This document shows, piece by piece, positions 11,846 through 22,505 of a stretch of DNA of 64,000 nt; position 1 is the stretch's first letter, and every line of letters begins with the position of its first letter. This DNA is from Brachynemurus nebulosus (lineage: Eukaryota; Arthropoda; Insecta; Neuroptera; Myrmeleontidae), in assembly GCA_035578155.1 (NCBI GenBank), contig JAPWDM010000022.1, positions 682,001 through 746,000 of the forward strand, written 5' to 3'. The notes under the pieces were generated by a model, which was not told the DNA's origin, did not search any database, and was given only the letters and a program-made list of their open reading frames with translations. Position numbers and translations under genes: made by a program.

Positions 11846-12030
11846 CCCTTAAAAAAAATTTCTATTGCTGACCAATTAATCAAACCAATTGACCTTTTAT
11901 GACCATCTTGTGACCTTTTAAATCATGTAATTGGTCAATCGAGATTTCACATTTGGGGTGCTAACAATGCGGAGCCCATGCTAGACATGTCTTATAAGTG
12001 CAAAGGGTTAGTAATAATTAAGAAAACAGA
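11846..12030. other. Short inverted motif, no gene
   Basis: TTGACC/GGTCAA repeats at 11868-11942 form loose inverted pairs. Otherwise nothing is recognised. Confidence 0.3.
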
Positions 12031-12235
12031 GTGATGAGCAAATACAAGACCAAGGCCAAGAAGCTAGTAATCTTAATTTTTTATTGTACTAATAATCTTG
12101 ATCGTGGCCTTGCTCTAGGTCTTGTAAAGTTCAATTCTGCTCTTGCACTTAATCGTGGTCTTATTCAAAGATACTATAAGAGCAAGACAGGTCTTGTATG
12201 TTTCAATTTATTATTTGAAATCATAAGCTTGTGAC
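12031..12235. repeat. CAAGAC/GTCTTG-rich tract, copy 2
   Basis: Degenerate CAAGACCAAGGCCAAG at the left, and GGTCTTG, GCTCTTGC and GGTCTTATTC units to the right. This is the same family as 3190-3400 but with the inverted orientation dominating the right side. The 67-codon open frame across it is a by-product of the repeat. Confidence 0.55.
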
Positions 12236-12249
12236 AAATAATGTCACAT

Positions 12250-12480
12250 GGCCCTAGGATTTAAAAAAGGCCCGGAGTAAACTACTGAACGGATTTTGAT
12301 TAAATTTTGCCTAAATACTATTGAGGTTTTGGAAAAAATTAACGCTACGTTAAAATTATTTCTTCGGAATCCAGAAAAGGCCTGAAGTAAACGGCCGAAA
12401 TGGGCTACTATTGGAATTGGAGAAAAAACGAACTTGTGATTAAAATTATCCAACTAGGTCTTGGGAACCCAAAGAGTGTC
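12250..12480. repeat. Dispersed repeat (aaggcc..gaagtaaac..gaacggattttga type)
   Basis: Two tandem degenerate units are visible: a GGCCCGGAGTAAAC phrase followed by CTGAACGGATTTTGATT, then GGCCTGAAGTAAACGGCCGAA. Similar units occur at 56700-56840 and 58860-58960. Such units look like the reiterated segment of an insect retroposon or Helitron-like family. No coding content. Confidence 0.45.
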
Positions 12481-13455
12481 CAGAATAAATGGAATAAAAA
12501 ACTAATATTTATTGCTCTCTGTAGGTGTTTTATACATTTTCCCACGGGAACCAGATATTTTCCTGAGATTCTATGTCCTTCTACGTCATTCCAGTTATTG
12601 CTTTGCAAAATTTCAAGTCGATTGGTCAAATTGTTAAGACGTGAGAATGAGACAAACAAACAAACTCCCTTCCGCATTAATTAGAATATTAGTGAGGTTC
12701 GAAATATGAATATAGGTACTTTATCGAAATAATTTTGTTTTTTAAATAACAATACTTTCAAAATTCAGTTTTGCTAGGTAAAAAGTGTTGATTGTTAAAA
12801 TAAAATAAAATATAGTTTACAAAATCTAAAAATGCTGTAGTTTTAAAAATGCAAAAGTATAAAATAATTTAATTTAAGAAGTAGAATATTAATTTTCGAT
12901 CTGATGGTTATGTCACTTACAAGCTACTCATTTTTTAATGTACGAGTAACATACGACAATTTTTTCTCAACATTTGTACGAACACGTCCATCAGCTGTTA
13001 ATTACGTCACATTCTCTAATCGCACGCACTCACGGAGGACTTTTGTCACCGTGACATTTTTGTCAATCCTAATGATCCGTGTGTTAGAAAGAAGTTAACT
13101 CTCTTTTAGCTCTCTTTCTAGCACATCAGATAGGACTTTTATGTAGGATATATCAAAAAATTCTCAACATTTGAATTTTGTATTTATGTAAATCGCAAGC
13201 GATCCACTACCTTAGTAGTAATGACAAACTTGTGTAGTTACGAACCTAAAATAATCCGTGTCTGCTGTGTCGATTGTTATCGTTGTTTCTCGCTTATTAT
13301 TATAATCTTGATATATATGCAGATATTATTTACACATAAAATAAAACAAATACAACAGATAAACAGAAATAATTACACATAATGATAAAAGTACAGCTGA
13401 ATGTTGGTTGATAGCGCGCCGTGCTGTCTGCCACAAACATATCTATGTACATACA
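12481..13455. other. No gene; one imperfect hairpin
   Basis: AT-rich sequence. GTGTTAGAAAGA at 13079-13090 and TCTTTCTAGCACAT at 13113-13126 form an imperfect hairpin. No supported ORF. Confidence 0.35.
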
Positions 13456-13459
<4 letters not shown>

Positions 13460-13507
<48 letters not shown>

Positions 13508-13522
13508 TGTGTATGTGTATGT
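13460..13522. repeat. (TG)n microsatellite
   Basis: Uninterrupted GT repeats preceded by ACATACATACAT and followed by degenerate GTATGTGTATG. The His-Thr and Cys-Val open frames across it are artefacts of the dinucleotide. Confidence 0.95.
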
Positions 13523-13529
13523 GTATATT

Positions 13530-16200
13530 TGTAATAATTATGTCCACGGTGTCCACCATAATAAGAGATTATGAACGGGAGAGGAGAAAACATCTTAAAT
13601 ATATGTATATAGTTAATATGTATGTAATGTATTTATGTATAAGTACTTATGTATACCGAAGATTATGTTTCAAGATGAAATTCGTATGTATATGTCGGTG
13701 GCCGACCGTTGAATCAGGCAGTACATGGTGTACCTAATTATATTATACAGGTACATATAAAAGGTGGTATTTCATGAAATTCCTAACTAAAAGTCAGTTT
13801 ATCAAAAAACGAATTAAAAATTACGTAGGTCAAGTAAGATTTGACATGCGACGATATGGTTGAGTATCGTGTCCAAGTATAATGTTGCAAAGCAATTTGA
13901 AAAATGCAATATACATACTTGCTTTTACCCGCGACTTCGACCGTGTGAAGTTCATGACAACATAATGGGTACAATTAATTAATTTTCGGCAACTCCATAC
14001 GGACGAAATTGCAAACAAAAACTAACATTTACATATTTCTCTATAAATCACCAGGTTACGGGTCAAAATAACCAGGTTACGGGTTGAGCTCACACGTAAA
14101 CATGCTACATAAAACTAATCGTCGTAGAAGCAGTCCTATCGTAAATCAACTCCGGCAAATCTAAAAGTATCAATTTCCACATTTCTAATTGTAAAAATGA
14201 CGGACTTTCTATATAAACTTAATCTTACTGACATCAGTTAGGAATTTCAACAAATAGCGGCATTTTATATTCTGGTGAGGCACATCATAATCTGGCTGAT
14301 TCAACGATTAGCCGCCGACATATACATACATACACATTATACAGTGAGTACGTTTAGAGATTTTGGATAGAAAAGTTTCTTTCACAACAACACCAGTACG
14401 CCTACTCGGAAATTTAAAATTCTTATATGTCGTCTTAACTCTTAAATATTAGTATGTTAAATGCCTTTATATATTCGTATACTAAATTAACGTTGCTTTA
14501 ATACCGTGTATCCGGAAAATCGTTGTGTAGTAACTAATATTTGGACACATTTTCGATAGGTGCAAGAGAATATTGCTGAATGAAGTATCCAACGAAGGCG
14601 CAGAAATGAAAAAACAAAATGGTTTAATATTTCTTTAAAAAAATAAAATAAAATAAAACACGAATAATGGACACGAGCCTGTTAGATACGTTCTAACTTA
14701 CTATGTCGCAACTTTCCAGAATAAAATATAGTTAGAAGTATAGTCAGTATACTCGCTGTAGGTGTTACTATAAGAGTCAACTACATGATCATGCAGTTAC
14801 CCCTTAAGTGGTAATTACTAGAATAAACACTAGATTTCTGCGCATGTAATAAATCCACTTTGCTTCATTATTAATTAGGAATGAATTTTGAGTTGTTGTC
14901 TTACGAAACCACACTTCACAGTCTCTACATTGGTATAGAAAAAAAGCTTTTAATAAAAAAGAACTAGAAGACGATGTAGGTTTATTATATGTTTTATTGG
15001 GAGCGAATCTGCACATAATATTGTAAAATAATTCAAAGTATCTTACATTAGTAGAAATAACTATGAATGAATTAATCTACTCAAGCCTTTTTTTGTAGCG
15101 GACATTTAGTTTAAAGCAATAGCCATCACCCACAACACCCTTACTCTCAGTTATCTATGTACAATATACCTTATCTGTCTGCAATAAATAACTCGTTTGA
15201 TCTTTAGAAGTGACAAAATTCGTCATTCATGTTTTTTTTTCATATAGCCTGGAAAATTTGTTTTTTAAGGTAGGTATCTAAAAGGGAGTAAAAAACTATG
15301 AGCTTTTCAAAAAAAATAGTCTCAAAATGTTTCTTCGACTGTAAGACCCTGAATTTTTAATTCTAAAATTTCAAGGTCATATTTCTTGAGCTTAGAATGA
15401 AGGAAAAATCTCAAAAGAAGCATATATTTACAAGTGTATGATATACTTCCATAATATACTCCAGCCGGACAACAATCCCCCCATTCCTGTGTGAAAAAAC
15501 AAGGAAAGTCGAAAAAACTTTTCCTCCCGGTATTTTACCACCAGTGCGGTCAATCGATCTGATTTTTGGTATAATACCGTTTCTAGTCTAAAGTAGTAAT
15601 TTTTTATCAAAATGGGTCATATATGAAGATTAGGCACTTTTCATATACTCTTATGCGGTAATGCTCTTTAAAAGATTAGTATTTCTAGTTAATTGATTAA
15701 TAATTTAACGCATATTCATTAATTCATTGAAAATGATTTACGTTTTTTAGTTATGTATTTTATTGTAATTACATATTTTATTTTGTAAAATAAAATTAAA
15801 GCCCTATTACTCCATTAACAGTCAACACACATTGACCACAGTGACCATTCTTCTGTAAAATTCAGATTTAGAAAATTCTAAAATTCTTAGATTGAAATTT
15901 TGATTATCTTATTGGATTTTACAGACAAAATGGTGGAATATTTGTAATAACATTTTGGCTGTTAACAAGGTAATGGGATAAACATAATACCCAAGTTCCA
16001 TTATCTCAAACTTATCATTAGGTCCTTATTAGGGATGACGACATCCAGGAGCATGGAAACATAAAGAGTAATTAACGAAACTGCTTCTATATTATTTATT
16101 TAGTTAAAATATACAGATAGTGGTAGGGACTGAAGTTGTGATCTTTCGTACTGAGAGTCAAGAACTTTTCGGATTCAGTGTATATGTTACACTCAAAGAC
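13530..16200. other. Long gene-free interval
   Basis: No ORF here has recognisable features. A small direct duplication containing CCAGGTTACGGGT occurs twice at about 14051-14084. Several short open frames of 60-70 codons have no motif and ordinary AT-driven composition. No boundaries of mobile elements were found. Confidence 0.4.
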
Positions 16201-16214
16201 CGAAATCGCTCACT

Positions 16215-16370
16215 GAGCGAAAAAACGACCACAACGCGTTGAGGTCACTTAAAATCATCCACAACGCGAAATCTGCGTCGTGGCTTTCATAAGCTTTGAC
16301 CACAACGCGACGTGGTCATTTAAAAAAGCCACAAAGCGTTCTGGGTGGTTAGCTGATGTGCCGGCACGAT
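16215..16370. repeat. Palindromic CACAACGCG repeat cluster
   Basis: CCACAACGCG occurs three times and CCACAAAGCG once in about 120 bp, each paired with a nearby inverted partner. For example GACCAC AACGCGAC GTGGTC is a hairpin at about 16299-16318, and CCACAACGCG...TGCGTCGTGG is another at about 16259-16283. The cluster is far more GC- and CpG-rich than its surroundings. No family is recognised. Confidence 0.6.
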
Positions 16371-16425
16371 GCAGGGGACAGGTTATTATTTGTCAACAGA
16401 CGTATAGCGTTCAGAATGTTGACTA

Positions 16426-17391
16426 GGGTAAATGCGGGAGAAATGCCGCAGTAGCAATAATTCGTTCACTGATTAATAGATAGCGCTAATAATGGATTGT
16501 GTGGTTAAAATAGGTTGTTCATTTACGCTGTATTTAGCTACATCTATGATAAGTGCATTAGTTTAGAAATTATCCAACTTTTTATTATTGAAATGTAAGT
16601 TTTTTACATAAATATTTTATTAAGCCTTTAATTCATTCGAATTTAAGAATGTATATTTCATTATTTTAAGGAAAATGAATTGTGTTGTTAATTTAGGTAT
16701 ATTTTAAAAGCACTGTATAAAACTTTAGGTTTGAATTCCGCACTATGCTTGGTATAGTAACATGCGGCATCTATCCCAACAAAAAGGAGAGATGCCGCAT
16801 TTAATGTTGGTATAGATGCTGCATCATATTACATATGAAAAACATATACCTTAATTATACAGTTTTATTTTTGGCTGTAAATTATTCCACGAAAATATAA
16901 AAGATCCAGTAATGGGTCAGGAAGAGCTCTGATATTAGTGAAAATAGCGAAAATAATTATGATTTCCTGTATATCGAGTATTTTGGGTAGTACTCAGATA
17001 CAACGAAAAAAAATTAACTGCTTAAGATGTATAAAGTGCCAAAAATGGTTACATATGACATGCACTGTGTATGGAGATGTGTGTAATATATGCTAAAGAG
17101 AATCGCTGCACCAAAAAAGTGCAAAATTGTTAATATTACCTATGCGGCGTCTCTCCTTCTTCGATTCGGCATCTCTCCCATAGTTGTGGGAGAGACGCCG
17201 CTTTGCAGGCTCTACAAAAATGTGAATTATGAATCCTTTACGACTGGGAATTTAAGTTTATTTATAAATAATTTTAAAGAACAATGTTTACGTTTACTAT
17301 GTACGTATACCAAATTTCAAATCCATTAAGTGCATACTTAAGGAATTATTAAATGTTTTCAAAATGTGCGGCATCTCTCCTGCATACACCC
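16426..17391 (+). mobile_element. TA-flanked pogo/Tc1-like non-autonomous element, copy 1
   Basis: This is a 966-bp element flanked by TA (16424-16425 and 17392-17393). The left end GGGTAAATGCGGGAGAAATG is the near complement of the right end, which finishes GCATACACCC. The terminal motif (ATGCCGCA / TGCGGCATCTCTCC) recurs internally in both orientations near 16763, 16786, 16815, 17143, 17167 and 17188. A decayed transposase C-terminus with a zinc-finger pattern lies at about 16950-17096. TA targets and a C-terminal CxxC finger fit the pogo/Tc1 group. A second copy is at 61671-62603. Confidence 0.8.
17020..17096 (+). pseudogene. Transposase C-terminal zinc-finger remnant
   Basis: The frame ending at the TAA at 17094-17096 reads LRCIKCQKWLHMTCTVYGD and then VCNIC, giving CxxC....W.H..C......C..C, a treble-clef finger typical of the extreme C-terminus of pogo-like DDE transposases in insects. 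Upstream the frame is broken, and no DDE core remains in the element. The homologous segment in the second copy lies at about 62216-62341 and lacks the last cysteine. Confidence 0.6.
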
Positions 17392-17447
17392 TAATAAAAG
17401 CATTTAATTAAATTATTTATTATGATTTCATGTATTTACATTTGTAA

Positions 17448-17920
17448 ATGTAATAATAGTATATTATTCAACAAGCTGGTAATGATAGCTATTACTCACG
17501 AAGATGAAATTGCGACACGAGTCGAGTTTACGAGGCGACTTGAATAAGATAATTTTTCTACGACTTTTTTCCTTTCTGATTTAAATAAAATTGAATATAA
17601 ATTTTAAATTAAAAGAATACAATTTTTAAGCTATCTCTGATTTCATTAAATGTTTATATATGTACAAACGATGAAAACAAAATACAAACTACTTTGTTTA
17701 CTTTGACGTTACTACGCAACATATATGAAATTAAAATTTGATACATATATCATACACAAAACAAATCCCGGTCCATTGAATAATGGTTAATACGGTGATT
17801 TCATTGGTCGATAGCTATTGAGTAATGGCCATTCTTCCACACCTTTGAATAATGCCTAACTTTCTCAACAATTTACGGATATGTAATGAGTGTGTTCTTC
17901 AACAGGAGTAGAAAAAATTA
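17448..17920. repeat. Two-locus repeat with TTGAATAATGG units, copy 1
   Basis: The flanks 17448-17500 and 17770-17920 match 24080-24125 and 25025-25180 respectively, while the middles differ. The right part contains three degenerate units of TTGAATAATG about 40-55 bp apart (17777, 17818, 17852). It is probably the remains of one transposon family, with the other locus carrying a large insertion. Confidence 0.55.
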
Positions 17921-18106
17921 TTTCCTAATTACTGAAATGCAAATTCTTTATTTTTCAAAAATACGTAATCATGCATTAAAACAGGGCTAGGAAAAATAGA
18001 AAATGGAAAATTGTTTCCAAAATTGCATTTAAAATACAAAATGGAAAATGGTTTTGCTGAACATATTTAAAATTGAAAATGGAAACTAGTTATTTAAAAT
18101 GGATTA

Positions 18107-18672
18107 TAAAATGCATTATTTTTATTCTAAATACAAGTAGGCGAATAGTAATTTTAAAAAATTTAAAAAAAAAGAGAATACAATTTTTTAACAAATGAAA
18201 TACATACATATTAAGTAATTTAAAAATGTTATTAAAGTCACTGTTTATTTATAAATTAGGAATTTTGGATTTTTATTATTTATAAAATAGAAATTTTGGA
18301 TTTTTTTGGAAAGAAAAAATATCTTCATAAAAGCCTTCCAGTTTACTATTTAAGTTCCTTTTTTAATATTTAAAAATAAAACACAAAGGCAATTGGCGGA
18401 TAAGCATGGGTAGGAATGCCCTCGTACGAATTGTGTTGGCTTTTTCCCTGTTAACTGCTATCGGCACAAAATTGAAATTTACTGAGATTCAGCCCTTAAA
18501 AACTTAAAACCTTTTTTTAAAGCCCCGATCAACCGGACACTCATCATCAGTTTCGAAACCACCAAAATGACAAATCGCTTGTGGACTTTCAATTACATTT
18601 CGCTTGTAGACACTCAATACCGAAGATGAAAGGAAAAATTCGACTTCTGTGATGGGGCTCCGCTGCTCACGG
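18107..18672. repeat. Dispersed repeat R3, copy 1
   Basis: About 565 bp shared in the same orientation with 49536-50148, and in part inverted with 31995-32260. The conserved end is GGGCTCCGCTGCTCACGGCG, and an internal conserved block reads CGCTTGTGGACTTTCAATTA. No ORF is conserved among copies. Three copies in one window indicate a mobile or amplified family, but no terminal repeats were identified. Confidence 0.75.
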
Positions 18673-18679
18673 CGTTTTT

Positions 18680-19060
18680 TTTGGTTATATAGTGTCTAGA
18701 TTCGCCCCTATGTGTGGGGCGAATCGAGACAGTGCTTTATTTGCAACATAAATCACATTCAGTCATGCATATGGGTAAAATCGGACATAAAAAGATAAAA
18801 GTAGCTCAATTTCCAATCTGAAAATTCGCTAAGCTAAATAACTGCATCAGCGAATGACTTTTAATGGGTGGAATAAAACATTTTGGATTTAAATGAATTT
18901 TATTTCGATTTGCCTTTGAGTCTATCATGCAATGTCGATTTGGGAACATGGAAATATTCAGCAGCTTGTCTGAGCGATTTTCTTTTATTTTTAATATCGG
19001 AAAGCAGGGGCGCAACAACTACATATCTACAGGGGGTCCAACAAAAATTTAAATTATCAA
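18680..19060 (-). mobile_element. pogo/Tigger-like element remnant with HTH peptide
   Basis: This is the inverted copy of 7075-7370. It contains the palindrome GTCTAGATTCGCCCC / GGGGCGAATCGAGAC (18694-18730). On the minus strand at about 18902-18985 it encodes SLRQAAEYFHVPKSTLHDRL followed by KGKSK and a stop. That peptide is a clear helix-turn-helix of the Psq/pogo type, as found at the N-terminus of pogo/Tigger transposases. The remaining transposase is missing. A hAT-like MITE end (GGGGCGCAACAAC) directly abuts it near 19001, evidence of nested insertion. Confidence 0.7.
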
Positions 19061-19199
19061 ATCTATCCTTTGTGGTTACGCTCGTTTCCCTAGTATAGAG
19101 ATAGTAATGTTCGTTCTCTTGTTCTCTGGTATCTATGATATTTTTGTGTAAACATATATGTAGGTATTTATAAAGATATACTAACCGAACACCCACCCG

Positions 19200-19515
19200 A
19201 TGAGATTTACCATCGGCAACATTTAAGGATGTCAGTCATTGTTAAAGATTTATTAGATAAGATATTATTTACTTTAGTAGCCATAGTAACATATTTTTAT
19301 ATAATAACTGTAACTTCAAAAATGACGAATTTCCATACAAATATTCCATCCTCTCTTTGGCCCACCTAGGAGACGAATTTTCAAAAATCCTTTCGTAGTG
19401 CTCACCTACGTTACATAGGGAATTTCTGTGCAAAATTTTATTCGTCTTAACCCAACGGTTTAGGTTTTGCGTTGTCTGTCAGTCGGTCAGTCAGTGTTAG
19501 AGATTTATTAAGTAG
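19200..19515. repeat. Dispersed retroposon-like repeat, copy 1
   Basis: Inverted copy of 50650-50880. Shared phrases include AGTGCTCACCTACGTTACAT, AACCCAACGGTTTAGG and GTCAGTCGGTCAGTCAGTG. The short GTCAGTCGGTCAGTCAG reiteration and the stretch before it resemble the 3' part of an insect retroposon. No ORF. Confidence 0.55.
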
Positions 19516-19800
19516 ATGACTACGGCTATGCACTTTCGCAGATTATCCGCCCCGCCCACTTTGAACCGTTCTGGGACAATCTCCGAAAGTCGACAGTATA
19601 CCGACTTCTCTGGATCTCTCCTACATTTCTGAGCCAATTTGCGCCATTCTTTAACGGTTAGTAGATAAAGGTCTCCAGATGGTCCCATAAAAATTTTATT
19701 AACATTGGTTGAGTAATTTCTTAACCATCTTCATGAATGAATATGATAATTTTAAGATTTGTATAATATGAAAAATTATTTACTTTAACTAATAATAATT

Positions 19801-19801
19801 A

Positions 19802-19832
<31 letters not shown>

Positions 19833-19846
19833 CATACATACATACA

Positions 19847-19880
<34 letters not shown>

Positions 19881-19890
19881 CATACATACA
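19801..19890. repeat. (CATA)n microsatellite
   Basis: About 22 copies of the tetranucleotide with one ATAT interruption near 19876. Confidence 0.95.
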
Positions 19891-19952
19891 TTATAAAGAT
19901 TTAAAAATTGCAATGGGGTAGGCTGATATGCTTGCCACTAAAAGGTATGAAA

Positions 19953-20185
19953 TAAAAAATATTTTAAAAAACCGACTTCAAAAGTAAAAAATAATGAAAG
20001 CATGTATTTTGAAGTCAGGCGGCGCGTATCATAAAAAAAATTGCGATCGGATGTTCTTTCAAAATTCAGGAATTCTTCAAGATTTACATTTTCTTATACT
20101 ATGCGCCCCGCCTGACTTCAAAATACATGTTTTCATTATTTTTTACTTTTTGAAATCGGTTTTTTAAAATATTTTTTTAATGAGC
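19953..20185. mobile_element. Foldback MITE with CCGACTTC ends
   Basis: Arms of about 75 bp, 19953-20030 and 20103-20180, are inverted copies (TTTTAAAAAACCGACTTC on the left, the complement GAAATCGGTTTTTTAAAA on the right; the block GTATTTTGAAGTCAGGCGG is shared). The loop is about 70 bp. TTAA is present at both outer ends (TTTTAAAAAA), which could be a target site or part of the arm. Non-coding. Confidence 0.7.
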
Positions 20186-20194
20186 AATTCAACG

Positions 20195-20515
20195 GTGAAG
20201 TCTGGTTTTTGATATCTCTGCTAGTTGACGATTAGAATATTCTAGAATTTTACGTTACTCATTTTGCATTTGCATTTTGCATACTACATATTACGTATAT
20301 AGAATATATGCGTATAGGTATATTTGCGGTGAAATTTTAAAATTTTTAAAGGCTACGAGGTCCTCAGACAATATTACCTACGGCCCTGACTCTGGCTTGG
20401 TACATAAATTTTCACCAACACAAACAAACAACAACATATCTGTGAGAGGAGAACCCCACTAAACCGCTGACGTCACTACATAAAATCGGAGTACGTACCA
20501 TTGGATGGCCACTGT
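20195..20515. repeat. Repeat fragments shared with 30.3, 36.8 and 38.9 kb
   Basis: 20195-20260 matches 36766-36830 (TAGTTGACGATTAGAATATTC type). 20325-20395 matches 30265-30340 (AAATTTTTAAAGGCTACGAG). 20385-20515 corresponds, inverted, to the two segments that flank the foldback element at 37319-38865. The last point makes this locus an empty-site paralogue of that insertion. Confidence 0.6.
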
Positions 20516-20645
20516 ATATTTGTATATTTACTTCAAAACTCAAAGTGCTAGTTCCTCCTCCTCCCACCTGAGGCGTTACTATCTGCATACATATATACAA
20601 ATAAACAAAAGTATAATTTTTTTAAATGTTAAAAATATTAAAGTT

Positions 20646-20790
20646 TCAATTACTTTGTCAATTTCACTAGAATTGAATAGAATTTACTAAACGCGTTTAG
20701 TAAATTCTACTCAATTCTAGTGAAATTGACAAAGTAATTGACGCGTTTAGTAAATTCTACTCAATTCTAGTGAAATTGACAAATATAATT
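20646..20790. repeat. 96-bp near-perfect palindrome plus 50-bp tandem copy
   Basis: 20646-20741 is a spacerless palindrome centred on ACGCGT (20691-20696); its 48-bp arms differ at one position. The right arm is then repeated once in tandem with a 50-bp period (20741-20790). Perfect symmetry without a loop is unusual for a decayed transposon and implies recent origin or repair by gene conversion. Confidence 0.85.
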
Positions 20791-20883
20791 TTTTTATTTT
20801 GCTTAGAACATGAACACCATATTTCCCTCTCTGTTTTGCAGAATAGAAAAAATGTACAAAAGAGAGCAAGAGCAAAGAGTGGT

Positions 20884-20886
<3 letters not shown>

Positions 20887-20942
<56 letters not shown>
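20887..20942. repeat. (TA)n microsatellite
   Basis: A pure TA tract directly adjoining the left arm of the foldback element that follows. Confidence 0.95.
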
Positions 20943-20945
<3 letters not shown>

Positions 20946-21780
20946 AAATAAAGCACCCCTTGATCATAACACATCCCTGTGTTAAAATTTATATCTTCTT
21001 ACTTGCTTGAAACCGCTTGTGTACATATTCCAAAACAAAGACCTTGTAATTTTTCAATTTCAAATATTATCGAGTGCTTGTGAAACACTACTACGTATGA
21101 CAGACTTTTGTCTGCATTTTAAACACACGTAGTATTCATATGTTCACTTATCGTTCAGCTAAACTGAAACTTTAAGCACTCGACTTCCTTGGTTAACATG
21201 ACCAAAAACCACATATGTAAATTAAAAATCACAAAGTGATTGAAAAAATTATCCGGATCGGCCGGGAATCGAACCCAGGATCTCCTGGTAACTAGCCAGG
21301 TGTGCTATCCCTTTACACCACCGGTCCTTTGCTCGACAGGCGTCCGATACGGACAACATTCAACCACCTATGTGTATGTACTCTCTATAATGCGAGAAGC
21401 AGTTACAATTTTTCAATTTCAAATATTATCGAGTGCTTGTGAAACACTACTACGTATGACAGACTTTTGTCTGCATTTTAAACACACGTAGTATTCATAT
21501 GTTCACTTATCGTTCAGCTAAGTGTATTTAAGTGTAGTGTAATTATCGTTCAGCTAAGTAATTCTGTTTGAATAGAATTGTTTGAAAATGAACTAACGGT
21601 TCGAAACAATATTGTCACAGTTTCAAAAATAAAAGTGGTATTTTGCAAAGAAAATATTTGTTTATTATTTACAAGGTCTTTGTTTTGGAATATGTACACA
21701 GGCGGTTTCAAGCAAGTAAGAGCATATAAATTTTAACACAGGGATGTGTTATGATCAAAGGGTGCTTTATTTTATTATTG
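20943..21780. mobile_element. Foldback element containing a tRNA-like sequence and direct repeats
   Basis: Arms 20943-21052 and 21667-21777 are inverted copies (CAAAACAAAGACCTTGTAA against its complement at 21667-21685). Inside, a block of about 110 bp beginning AATTTTTCAATTTCAAATATT occurs twice in direct orientation, at about 21050 and 21409 (period 359). The two copies bracket a tRNA-like sequence. The unit may be a composite in which a tRNA-headed SINE or duplicated tRNA region became trapped between inverted copies. Confidence 0.65.
21255..21327 (-). tRNA. tRNA-Thr(AGU)-like sequence, repeat-associated
   Basis: On the minus strand 73 nt fold as a cloverleaf. The acceptor stem GGACCGG/CCGATCC has one mismatch. 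The D stem is GTGT/GCAC. The anticodon arm CCTGG-CTAGTTA-CCAGG gives anticodon AGU (threonine). The variable loop is AGATC, and the T arm CTGGG-TTCGATT-CCCGG contains a perfect B box (GGTTCGATTCC). The A box is less typical. Because it lies inside a foldback between direct repeats, it may be a SINE head or a tRNA pseudogene rather than a working gene. Confidence 0.5.
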
Positions 21781-21922
21781 TTAAAAATTTAGCAAAACTT
21801 TAAATAATATCGCGTCAAAATAATGTTTAAAAGTAATTAAAAGACAATAGCAGTAAATTTATTGAGACAACTATAAATAAATCTTAATCTAATATTGAAA
21901 TATTTATTAACAAATAATAGTG
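21781..21922. other. AT-rich spacer
   Basis: Nothing recognised. Confidence 0.3.
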
Positions 21923-22350
21923 CCACAGACCAATGAACATATTATATATTATATAGACTAATTGAGGCAGCCAGATACGACCAGGCTACGACCGGACCGT
22001 ATTCTGTAATATAGTAATCAATGTAATAACATATAGTATCGGTAGTAACGTTCTCAAATAATTATTGTCAAAATATAATATTGATAATAAAATTTTACTT
22101 TTTCGAGAAGAAACTGCAAAATTTTGAACGATGGAAGAAAAAGAGTATTCGCTTTATTTTCAAAATACGTACGTTTACAAATTATGTCTTGCAATAATTA
22201 TAGTCGCATTTGTTCAAAAATTGACATTATATTATGTTCTTTAAATCTCACCCGTCTCACCCTGTTACCTGCTTCAAGAAAAATGCCTACAAACTGGCTT
22301 TAATACGCTTTATCTAGTAGTATAATATAATAGTGTTCATTGGTCTGTGG
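21923..22350. mobile_element. MITE with CCACAGACCAATGAACA ends
   Basis: The left end begins CCACAGACCAATGAACAT, and the right end, TGTTCATTGGTCTGTGG, is its inverted complement, both followed inward by an ATTATAT-type stretch. The length is 428 bp with no ORF. A third example of the terminus occurs at about 24122 in the two-locus repeat. No matching target duplication is visible. The superfamily is undetermined. Confidence 0.7.
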
Positions 22351-22505
22351 TTTAGATACTTCCATCGTAGTTTTTTTTAGTAGTCAATGATTAGTGTGAA
22401 GAAAGAAGAGACTCGTGGTGAAACAACTAATAAAATTATTCAAAACATTCAATCGATTCATATAAGTGTCAAATGAAAATATTACATATTACTCCAGCTT
22501 CTTAA

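Noticed and set aside
11601..11852. Second open frame over the Penelope-like relic
   Set aside because: A shifted shadow of the reverse transcriptase fragment.
13330..13737. His-Thr and Cys-Val repeat frames
   Set aside because: Produced by the (TG)n microsatellite on both strands.
21240..21491. Open frame GSAGNRTQDLLVTSQVC...
   Set aside because: It reads through the tRNA-like sequence on the opposite strand. Such peptides recur wherever this repeat lies and are not evidence of a protein.
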